Positions 1 through 6,224 of a DNA stretch of 6,684 bases are shown one piece after another. A model generated the notes under the pieces. The model searched no databases. It worked only from the letters and a program-made list of their open reading frames with translations, and had not been told where the DNA came from. The stretch covers positions 1 to 6,684 of the forward strand of contig DLYY01000041.1 in assembly GCA_003447535.1 (NCBI GenBank), read 5' to 3'. Position 1 is the stretch's first letter. The number at the start of each line of letters is the position of its first letter. Position numbers and translations under genes: made by a program. Source of the stretch: Bacteroidota bacterium. GTDB lineage: Bacteria; Bacteroidota; Bacteroidia; Chitinophagales; UBA8649.

Positions 1-93
1 AATCCATCGCAATATTGAAACAGCATAAGAAAAGCACCTTTTCTTGATTTGCTTGTTTTACCTTTATTGGTGTATAAGCGTTATCTAGCAACT

Positions 94-1833
94 ATGGCTC
101 CACTAAGCGAACAGGAAATTCAACGAAGACAAAATCTTGAATCACTCATTACCTCTGGTATAAACCCCTACCCTGCGGAAAAGTATGAGGTCTCTGCAAG
201 TGCTCAACATATCCTGGAACACTTTCCTACCATTGAGGGCGATGATACGTCATGGAACCTCTGCATTGCAGGAAGGCTTATGATTAAGCGAATCAGTGGG
301 AAAGCAGCCTTTGCCGAGTTGCAAGATCACTCAGGAAGAATCCAGCTTTACTTTAATCGCGATGAAATCTGCCCAGGAGAGGATAAATCCAAGTACAACG
401 AAGTATTTAAAAAGTGGCTTGACCTAGGCGATTTTATTGGCGTCGAAGGCTATGTGTTTCGGACGCAGCTCGGAGAAATCACGGTGCATGTCAAGGACTT
501 CACCTTACTATCTAAATCTATCAAGCCCCTGCCTGTCGTAAAAAAAGACAGCGAAGGGAATGTCTATGATGCCTTAACAGATCCTGAACTACGTTACCGT
601 CAACGCTACGTTGATCTTGTGGTCAACCAAGGCGTAAAATCTATTTTTAAACAGCGCAGTGATATCATTCGATCCATGCGTGATTTCTTTGAAAAGGATG
701 GATATGTCGAGGTAGATACTCCAGTGTTACAGCCCATACCGGGTGGCGCCAATGCAAGACCTTTCATTACGCACCATAATACACTGGACATCCCAATGTA
801 TCTGCGTATTGCCAATGAGTTGTATCTAAAACGACTGATTGTTGGAGGTTTTGATGGGGTCTTTGAGTTTAGTAGGAACTTCCGCAACGAGGGCATGGAT
901 CGCACACACAATCCAGAGTTTACCGTACTTGAGATCTATGTCGCCTACAAGGACTACAATTGGATGATGGACTATACGGAAGCTCTTGTCAAACACTGCG
1001 TGCAACAAACTTCGTCATCCATGCAGTTAGAGGTCTGGGGAAATACCATAGATTTTGGAAAACCCTTCCAGCGCGTCAGCATACTTGATGCCATCGAACA
1101 ACATACCGGCTACAATCTCGATGGCAAAAGCGAGGAGGAGATTCGAAGCATCGCAAACGAACTCGGCATAGAAATCGACAAGTCAATGGGTAAGGCCAAA
1201 CTCATCGATGAGATTTTTGGTGAAAAAGCGGAAGGCCAGTTTATTCAACCCACCTTTATCACTGATTATCCCGTTGAAATGTCACCGCTTTGCAAAAGAC
1301 ATCGCGACAACCCCAACCTAACCGAACGCTTTGAACTCTTTATATGTGGAAAGGAAGTCGCAAATGCCTACAGCGAGCTCAATGACCCTATTGATCAGCT
1401 GAAGCGCTTTGAAGAACAAGTTGCATTGCAGGCAAGAGGCGATGATGAAGCCATGTTTATCGACCACGATTATGTGCGTGCCCTTGAGTATGGGATGCCT
1501 CCAACAGCAGGCATGGGTATTGGGGTGGATCGATTGGTTATGATGCTAACCAACCAAACTTCGATTCAAGAAGTTCTGCTATTTCCGCAAATGAGGCCTG
1601 AAAAAAAATCTGAAGCTGTACCCGTGCAAGAGGCGGTTACTCAAGACTTAAACGATAATGAGAAGCTTCTAATCAGCACACTGGAAAAAGAAAGCCCACG
1701 GGATCTAGCTGCCCTCAAAGAAGAATTGAGTTTATCCAATAAACAATGGGACAAAACCACAAAAAGCCTTGCAAAGAAGGGGCTTACTAAAGTGGTCAAG
1801 ACCGATTCTTCCCTAACTATTGAGTTAATCTAA
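94..1833 (+). CDS. lysS: Lysyl-tRNA synthetase, class II (LysRS), complete
   Basis: Charges tRNA-Lys with lysine using ATP, in the cytoplasm. The 579-residue product shows the class II LysRS layout. An N-terminal OB-fold anticodon-binding domain spans about residues 55-140. Motif 1 lies near residues 195-217 and ends in the family signature GGANARPF. Motif 2 near 262-282 contains RNFRNEG and HNPEF. Motif 3 near 473-485 reads GMGIGVDRLVMML. The part matching the E. coli-length enzyme ends at FPQMRPEKK near residue 504. About 75 further residues form an acidic linker and a small helical, winged-helix-like tail, which I recall as usual in Bacteroidota LysRS. The ATG at 94 is chosen over the in-frame TTG at 49: the 15 extra residues (LVLPLLVYKRYLAT) are hydrophobic and unlike a LysRS N-terminus, whereas MAPLSEQEIQRR fits. 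No Shine-Dalgarno is visible. The stop lies 5 bases from the convergent neighbour's stop. Identity is certain; the start is very likely. Confidence 0.97.
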   Translation: MAPLSEQEIQRRQNLESLITSGINPYPAEKYEVSASAQHILEHFPTIEGDDTSWNLCIAGRLMIKRISGKAAFAELQDHSGRIQLYFNRDEICPGEDKSKYNEVFKKWLDLGDFIGVEGYVFRTQLGEITVHVKDFTLLSKSIKPLPVVKKDSEGNVYDALTDPELRYRQRYVDLVVNQGVKSIFKQRSDIIRSMRDFFEKDGYVEVDTPVLQPIPGGANARPFITHHNTLDIPMYLRIANELYLKRLIVGGFDGVFEFSRNFRNEGMDRTHNPEFTVLEIYVAYKDYNWMMDYTEALVKHCVQQTSSSMQLEVWGNTIDFGKPFQRVSILDAIEQHTGYNLDGKSEEEIRSIANELGIEIDKSMGKAKLIDEIFGEKAEGQFIQPTFITDYPVEMSPLCKRHRDNPNLTERFELFICGKEVANAYSELNDPIDQLKRFEEQVALQARGDDEAMFIDHDYVRALEYGMPPTAGMGIGVDRLVMMLTNQTSIQEVLLFPQMRPEKKSEAVPVQEAVTQDLNDNEKLLISTLEKESPRDLAALKEELSLSNKQWDKTTKSLAKKGLTKVVKTDSSLTIELI

Positions 1834-1838
1834 AGAAA

Positions 1839-2069
1839 CTACTCTACCGAAATCATCCTTCGATAGATGACATTCTCTGACCGAAGGACAACGAGGTAAT
1901 AACCTGTTTCTAAAGAGGATGTGTGAATCGCTCCTTGACCTTCTTGACAAGAACTCTTTAAGATCACAGAACCCTTCATATCCAACACAACCACTGAATA
2001 AGATTCAGACGAGGGAGTTACCAATGAAATCTTATCTCCTTGATGTACTGGGTTGGGATAAACATGAAA
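1839..2069 (-). other. T9SS type A C-terminal sorting domain (coding segment)
   Basis: The last 76 residues begin FHVYPNPV and continue through a short beta-sandwich pattern: YSVVVLDMKGSV, then ETGYYLVVL, then a basic RR and ISVE end. This is the usual order of the type A sorting domain: YPNP start, a D-x-x-G turn, a G-x-Y strand and a final strand with Arg. It is preceded by a Thr/Pro linker (DTTTPPPTN). The domain predicts passage across the outer membrane by T9SS, then cleavage and either surface attachment or release. No T9SS machinery gene lies in the window. Confidence 0.88.
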
Positions 2070-5000
2070 ATCATCTTGCCCTAAGTCAATGAGATTCGTA
2101 GGCGGCGGTGTCGTCGTATCCCTTGCATCAAAGTTGATGTTGTCAATATAGATATTGTTCCCAAAACCATTCTTTCCCCGAAAGACTAGCATGACTTCTT
2201 CATTCCCATAATAGGCCGAAAGATCAATACTTTCTCTGCGCCATTCATCCAATAGAGGGATAAATGCCTCATTGGTATCTGCTCTCGTAGCCAAGTCACT
2301 GCCCCCCTTCCAATACAAGGTGTCATAACTCACTCCGCAATCCAAGGAGACAAGTACACCCAGCGTATCGGAGTAATTCACAGCATACCGCGCATAGGCT
2401 ACGTCGAATGATAATGGCTGCAATTGAGTTGATGAAAGATCAACAAATGTGACTAAGTCATCCATCTCCCCTGCCTCATAATAACCAAAGCCATCGAAAT
2501 AGATTGAACGGATACTCATTCCAAAGCCACCGGCATTATCTGTTAAGGCCCAACTTATACGATTATCAGGGTTCTTGATACTAAACTCTGCAGGAAGGAT
2601 CGTCGATTCAAAAGTCTCTTCAACGAGCGGCTCTGGAGGCACTGAGGCGACCACAGTATATAAGGTATCACGATCTACAACACCACTTGCATCCGTAACC
2701 GTAAGATAAATGGGATGGCGACCATCCTGACTATACACGACGTCCTGCTCAATAGATGTGGACGTTGCTGGACTTCCACCAGGAAATTCCCATAATCTAG
2801 TTGCCCCAGCATGGCGCAATACCGATAAGTCAACTACATGGGCTACGCGTGAAGAACTATCGCAGGTTAACGCAATAAAGCTATCGGTCTCAAGCCCAAT
2901 TCGTGCAATGGGTTGAAAGTTTGATTCATAGAGCGGACTTTCCCAAATCCCTTTGCCATAGGATGCAATGCGCATCTTTCCATCTCGATAAAAAGGAATC
3001 GCCTTATTGACATTACACTGCACAGGTAAACCGTCGCCATAATCCTCCCAGTTAGCCATGGAATTATTGCGATAGAAAATAGTATTGTTCGAGGCATAGT
3101 AAATTCCCCCATCCGTCCCATAGGCCAAATTGATCCATCGCGCCCTTTCATTTTGAATAGTTGCCGTCGTTAAATCCGACCAAATATTTCCGCCATCCAA
3201 GGATTTGTACACCCGGTTATTGGAGGATTCAAAGGCAACATACACGATATCACTATCCAAAGGGTCAACTTGAAGAAGCATTTTTCTATGTCCAGCTGCA
3301 TCACCAGGAAGCGCAGTTTGTACCCAAGAGAGTCCACCATCTTCTGTTTTCCAGAGTTTACTTGAACTTGGACTAGATACTTGTTGGCAAGCGTAGATAA
3401 TATCTGGATTGGACCATGACCATTCAATGTAGGTTATCAGATCATCCTCATTGCTTCCAAAAGTGTGCAAACGCCGAAAGGATTGACCAAAGTCTTCTGT
3501 TAGCCATAGGCTATTATCAAGACCGGCAATGGCATGGGAATAGAAGTTGGGGTGAAAAGCTAGTTCAGACGACTCTACGGTCCAATAACTCTCATTAGGA
3601 TTAATACCGAAGGTAAACGACCCTACGGGATCCCCGATAGTAGCAGGAACAATACGACCTAATCCCGGAGTACTGTATACCCTTCTGTTTTCGCCGGGAT
3701 TTACATATCCAGATGCTGGTTCCCCACCCACAAGTACGAGGTGATTACCCTGCCCCCAGCGATCAAAACTAGCGTGCACACCACAGTGATATAAACCACC
3801 GACCGTGACATCCTGATTCCATCCCTGTCCAAAGCCCCAATAATCACTGCTGTGCATTCCATTAGTACGTACCTCAAAATGAGTTATAGTCGAAAAGAAA
3901 TCATCAGACCAATACACACACCCATCTGTAGTTACCCAGGCATCATTTCCATTAACTCGAAAGTCTTGCATGTCCACTTTTAGATCACCAAGTGAGCCCG
4001 CTCCATATCCACCAAGAAACTCAAAGGTCAATCCAGCATCGTAGGATTTGTAAAGACTTGTACCCCCAATGAGCACCTCATCAGGATTGCTTTGCGAAGC
4101 TAACACCGCACAGTTATAAAACCCTTGATGGTGGCCATCGTTGGATAATCCATTGGCTAAATTCGGATGCGTATCCGAGTAAGGACCTCCTGCAGGACCG
4201 TTCGGCAGGTTCCACGTTAGGCCTCCGTCATCTGAACGATACAAACCGATGTGACCTTCATCTCCTGCCTTAGATTCTCCAATGAGGTAAGCATAAATAC
4301 GGTCAGGATTTGCACTTGTAAGTGCTAGACGTGCGCCACGATCATTAATATTAGGATCAGTTGATGTATGCCAACCACTGTTTAACAAAGAAAAAGTTAG
4401 TCCCCCATCTAATGAGCGATAAAACTCGGCAATATTAAGCCATGCATTATGCTTGGTGAGATACACAATATCATCGTTGACGATATTGAGCTTGACATCA
4501 TAGGTTCTTTCATTGAACATATTGGTCCAATTTATTCCCCCATCGGTACTTCGATAAAATCCATTTTGGCAGGCCAAAAAGACAATTGACGGATCGGATG
4601 GTTTGAATTGGATTTCATGGCATTCTCCTGTATTTAATCCTTGAGTATACCAATTGCCTCCGCCGTCAAGACTGTAGAATATCGAGTTTCCTGACCCAAT
4701 AATTACGGTGTCAGGACGGCTGGGATGAATAGCTATTGCCGTCACGGCGCCATTCAAAGGATCCAATAAACTGCGATTTATCCAAGTCTGTCCTCGATCG
4801 GTTGACTTATATACTTCACCTGGCTCCGTTCCAGCATAAAGGATATCGGGATGTGAAATCGATTGAGCAAGGCCCCTAACATTATTCTGACGAGGCGATC
4901 GAGTAGAATCTGCAATAAAGGTCTCAATAGGACCTAGTAAACTCCAGTTTCCCGAACGACTACCCTGCTCGATAAGCGCACTTCGTTTAGACAAGCGTGC

Positions 5001-5309
5001 ATCGAGGCTTGGACACACTATCGAACCATCCACTTGGACAAAATCTTGAATTCGCTTTCTCCAATGCTTGTAAAACTGTGTATGTGTAGTCTTTTCAAAA
5101 TCATTCCAGCGATAATATGCTTTGTATGCCGCATCAACTTCCCACACATTGGGATCCTCTGCATACATCATTTGAGCCCATTGAGGAAGTCTGGAAACCT
5201 CAACATCGGATGGCTTTGAGAAAAAGGTCTGACTATGAAGAGAAATAGCGAGGCAACTCACGACAAGTGTGGTCCAAAAATTTTTATGTAAAACGTTACT
5301 CAAGAGCAT
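1839..5309 (-). CDS. Secreted Asp-box (BNR/sortilin-like) beta-propeller protein with PKD-like, MAM-like and T9SS type A sorting domains
   Basis: A 1156-residue exported protein of unknown specific function. In order: a signal peptide at about 1-27 (hydrophobic TTLVVSCLAISL, likely cleavage after HSQ); an N-terminal segment at 28-120 rich in W/Y (WEVDAAYKAYYRW); a propeller region at about 120-790 with nine Asp-box motifs of the form S-x-D-x-G-x-x-W/F; a PKD-like domain at about 799-888 (WEFPGG, YLTVTDASG); a MAM/jelly-roll-like domain at about 898-1061, ending NNIYIDNINF; and a T9SS type A tail from about 1081 (FHVYPNPV, ETGYYLVVL) to the C-terminus. The family is common in Saprospiria-like bacteria. 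Known members of the fold include sialidases and glycoside hydrolases, but I see no catalytic signature, so binding, adhesion or polymer handling is only inference. ATG at 5309 is preferred to GTG at 5360 because it places the signal peptide at the very N-terminus. It is convergent with lysS and divergent from xth, so probably monocistronic. Confidence 0.92.
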   Translation of the reverse strand: MLLSNVLHKNFWTTLVVSCLAISLHSQTFFSKPSDVEVSRLPQWAQMMYAEDPNVWEVDAAYKAYYRWNDFEKTTHTQFYKHWRKRIQDFVQVDGSIVCPSLDARLSKRSALIEQGSRSGNWSLLGPIETFIADSTRSPRQNNVRGLAQSISHPDILYAGTEPGEVYKSTDRGQTWINRSLLDPLNGAVTAIAIHPSRPDTVIIGSGNSIFYSLDGGGNWYTQGLNTGECHEIQFKPSDPSIVFLACQNGFYRSTDGGINWTNMFNERTYDVKLNIVNDDIVYLTKHNAWLNIAEFYRSLDGGLTFSLLNSGWHTSTDPNINDRGARLALTSANPDRIYAYLIGESKAGDEGHIGLYRSDDGGLTWNLPNGPAGGPYSDTHPNLANGLSNDGHHQGFYNCAVLASQSNPDEVLIGGTSLYKSYDAGLTFEFLGGYGAGSLGDLKVDMQDFRVNGNDAWVTTDGCVYWSDDFFSTITHFEVRTNGMHSSDYWGFGQGWNQDVTVGGLYHCGVHASFDRWGQGNHLVLVGGEPASGYVNPGENRRVYSTPGLGRIVPATIGDPVGSFTFGINPNESYWTVESSELAFHPNFYSHAIAGLDNSLWLTEDFGQSFRRLHTFGSNEDDLITYIEWSWSNPDIIYACQQVSSPSSSKLWKTEDGGLSWVQTALPGDAAGHRKMLLQVDPLDSDIVYVAFESSNNRVYKSLDGGNIWSDLTTATIQNERARWINLAYGTDGGIYYASNNTIFYRNNSMANWEDYGDGLPVQCNVNKAIPFYRDGKMRIASYGKGIWESPLYESNFQPIARIGLETDSFIALTCDSSSRVAHVVDLSVLRHAGATRLWEFPGGSPATSTSIEQDVVYSQDGRHPIYLTVTDASGVVDRDTLYTVVASVPPEPLVEETFESTILPAEFSIKNPDNRISWALTDNAGGFGMSIRSIYFDGFGYYEAGEMDDLVTFVDLSSTQLQPLSFDVAYARYAVNYSDTLGVLVSLDCGVSYDTLYWKGGSDLATRADTNEAFIPLLDEWRRESIDLSAYYGNEEVMLVFRGKNGFGNNIYIDNINFDARDTTTPPPTNLIDLGQDDFHVYPNPVHQGDKISLVTPSSESYSVVVLDMKGSVILKSSCQEGQGAIHTSSLETGYYLVVLRSENVIYRRMISVE
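3180..4805 (-). repeat. Array of nine Asp-box (BNR) motifs within the secreted protein
   Basis: Nine copies of the S-x-D-x-G-x-x-W/F beta-hairpin motif are readable. In ATG-start numbering they are STDRGQTW (169), SLDGGGNW (213), STDGGINW (254), SLDGGLTF (299), SDDGGLTW (359), SYDAGLTF (422), TEDFGQSF (604), TEDGGLSW (655) and SLDGGNIW (703). Spacing is about 40-65 residues, one per propeller blade, except for a gap of about 180 residues between the sixth and seventh. That gap holds a degenerate SDDFFSTI and a Trp/Gly-rich stretch (HSSDYWGFGQGWNQD). Six motifs then three suggest two propellers, as in sortilin-like and xyloglucanase-like folds, but the blade count is inferred. Confidence 0.88.
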
Positions 5310-5314
5310 TAATC

Positions 5315-5357
5315 TAATGTAAAAGAAAATATCTAGCGTATAATCTAGATAATGTAA
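5315..5357 (-). repeat. Direct repeat TTACATTA(TCTA)GATTA upstream of the secreted-protein start
   Basis: Read on the minus strand, TTACATTATCTAGATTA (5357-5341) and TTACATTAGATTA (5322-5310) are the same sequence apart from a 4-base TCTA insertion in the first. The TTACATTA cores start 35 bases apart, and the second copy abuts the ATG at 5309. With the + strand TTACATT at 5367-5373 this makes three copies of the core within 60 bases; I saw no other copy in the window by eye. It may be a regulator-binding repeat or a small local duplication. Confidence 0.35.
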
Positions 5358-5377
5358 CACAGTTAATTACATTGCAA
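5349..5377 (-). promoter_or_regulatory. Candidate Bacteroidota-type promoter for the secreted-protein gene
   Basis: On the minus strand a TTG (5377-5375) is followed after 18 bases by TACATTAT (5356-5349). The Bacteroidota sigma-ABfr consensus is a -33 TTTG/TTG and a -7 TAnnTTTG with roughly this spacing. The -7 box matches four of its six defined bases. A start about 8 bases downstream would give a leader of roughly 30 bases before the ATG at 5309. It would also leave the alternative GTG at 5360 upstream of the transcript start, supporting the ATG. The region is AT-rich, so a chance match is quite possible. Confidence 0.25.
5351..5373. repeat. Perfect inverted repeat AATGTAA-N9-TTACATT in the divergent intergenic region
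   Basis: Two 7-base arms, AATGTAA at 5351-5357 and TTACATT at 5367-5373, are perfectly complementary around a 9-base spacer; pairing does not extend outwards. Arm centres are 16 bases apart, compatible with a dimeric regulator binding successive faces of the helix. The element lies between the divergent secreted-protein gene and xth, and inside the candidate minus-strand promoter. There is no following T-run, so it does not look like a terminator. Operator function is inferred from position and symmetry only. Confidence 0.35.
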
Positions 5378-5397
5378 GAACTTCAAACTCTACGCTT

Positions 5398-6183
5398 ATG
5401 CGGATTATCTCATGGAATGTCAACGGAATTCGAGCCTCGGTCAAAAAAGGCCTTATCGACCAAATTAATAATCATCAAGCGGACATCTGGTGTTTCCAAG
5501 AAACAAAAGCTCAGGATGACCAAGTTATGGAAGCCCTAAGTGAGTTATCCTCGGAATACCATATTCAAAGTACATCTGCTGTCAAAAAGGGATATTCAGG
5601 AGTCGCCATACTTGCTAAAAAATCAACCTTTGGCGAGACGGCACCCTCTTGGTCAAGCGGTCTTTCTATCGATGAACATGATCAGGAAGGACGCGTACTG
5701 CGTTTTGATGCGGGCGACTTTCACCTGGTGAATGTCTATGTTCCCAATAGCAGCAGTGGGATGAAGCGTCTCCCCTATCGGAAAACATGGGACCAAGCTT
5801 TTGCCAACTACTTAAAAACGCTCAGAAATGAGAAACCTGTGGTTGTAACAGGAGATTTCAATGTTGCCCACCAACCCATTGACTTAGCGCGACCTAAAGA
5901 GAATTACAACAAGACGTCTGGCTACACGCAAGACGAGATCGATGGCATGGATTTAATTCTAAGTCAAGGATTCCTTGATGCATTTCGCACCTTGCATCCG
6001 GAAAAAGCGCAGTACTCATTTTGGAATATGCGCTTTAAAGCGCGAGAGCGCAATGTGGGGTGGCGATTGGACTATTTTCTTGTCGATAAAGCCTTAGAAG
6101 AATTCACTACGTCGAGCGCTGTAATGGATGACATTCATGGTTCGGATCACTGCCCTATCGATCTTCATCTCAATTTGGGCTAA
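5398..6183 (+). CDS. xth: Exodeoxyribonuclease III / AP endonuclease (ExoA/Xth family)
   Basis: Mg2+-dependent base-excision-repair nuclease that cuts DNA 5' of abasic sites and trims damaged 3' ends; cytoplasmic. The 261-residue product has the usual length and every catalytic signature of the exonuclease/endonuclease/phosphatase fold: N7 in ISWNVNGIRA, metal ligand E35 in CFQETKAQ, Y114 in VNVYVPNSS, D153 and N155 in VVTGDFNVAH, D225 in GWRLDYFLV, and the D250-H251 pair in GSDHCPIDLHL. The ATG at 5398 begins the conserved first strand directly, so the start is secure, although no Shine-Dalgarno precedes it; the bases just upstream are CTACGCTT. It is divergent from the secreted-protein gene across 88 bases. 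pheS follows 41 bases downstream on the same strand with no obvious terminator, so co-transcription is possible. xth is the common symbol; exoA is also used for this subfamily. Confidence 0.96.
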   Translation: MRIISWNVNGIRASVKKGLIDQINNHQADIWCFQETKAQDDQVMEALSELSSEYHIQSTSAVKKGYSGVAILAKKSTFGETAPSWSSGLSIDEHDQEGRVLRFDAGDFHLVNVYVPNSSSGMKRLPYRKTWDQAFANYLKTLRNEKPVVVTGDFNVAHQPIDLARPKENYNKTSGYTQDEIDGMDLILSQGFLDAFRTLHPEKAQYSFWNMRFKARERNVGWRLDYFLVDKALEEFTTSSAVMDDIHGSDHCPIDLHLNLG

Positions 6184-6224
6184 TTATTTATCAGTAAAAT
6201 CGAGAAGAATCATACCTTTCGTTT

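Noticed and set aside
1..48. Tail or head of an upstream gene
   Set aside because: Short open stretches exist in several frames on both strands, but none is long enough to identify.
59..66. TACCTTTA as a -7 box for lysS
   Set aside because: It matches five of six consensus bases, but the nearest upstream TTG (44-46) is only 12 bases away, too close for a -33 element; not strong enough to list.
49..93. N-terminal extension of LysRS from a TTG codon at 49
   Set aside because: The added residues are hydrophobic and do not resemble any LysRS N-terminus; the ATG at 94 gives a normal start.
606..1008. Minus-strand open frames of 101 and 60 codons opposite lysS
   Set aside because: They mirror the conserved synthetase core and have no independent coding signal.
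1943..1955. Palindrome TTCTTG-A-CAAGAA near the 3' end of the secreted gene as a terminator
   Set aside because: A 1-base loop cannot form a stable RNA hairpin, there is no T-run, and the bases encode part of the T9SS domain.
2867..3151. Open frame of 94 codons on the minus strand inside the secreted-protein gene
   Set aside because: Out-of-frame shadow of a confidently assigned gene; composition shows no recognisable family.
3161..3598. Plus-strand open frames of 71 and 60 codons opposite the secreted-protein gene
   Set aside because: Antisense shadows with no recognisable domains or start context.
5310..5360. GTG start at 5360 for the secreted protein
   Set aside because: It would put 17 extra residues before a good signal peptide and begins upstream of the likely transcript start; the ATG at 5309 is better.
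6213..6220. TACCTTTC as a -7 box for pheS
   Set aside because: It ends 4 bases before the start codon, so the transcript would begin at or within the ATG, and no -33 TTG lies at the right distance.
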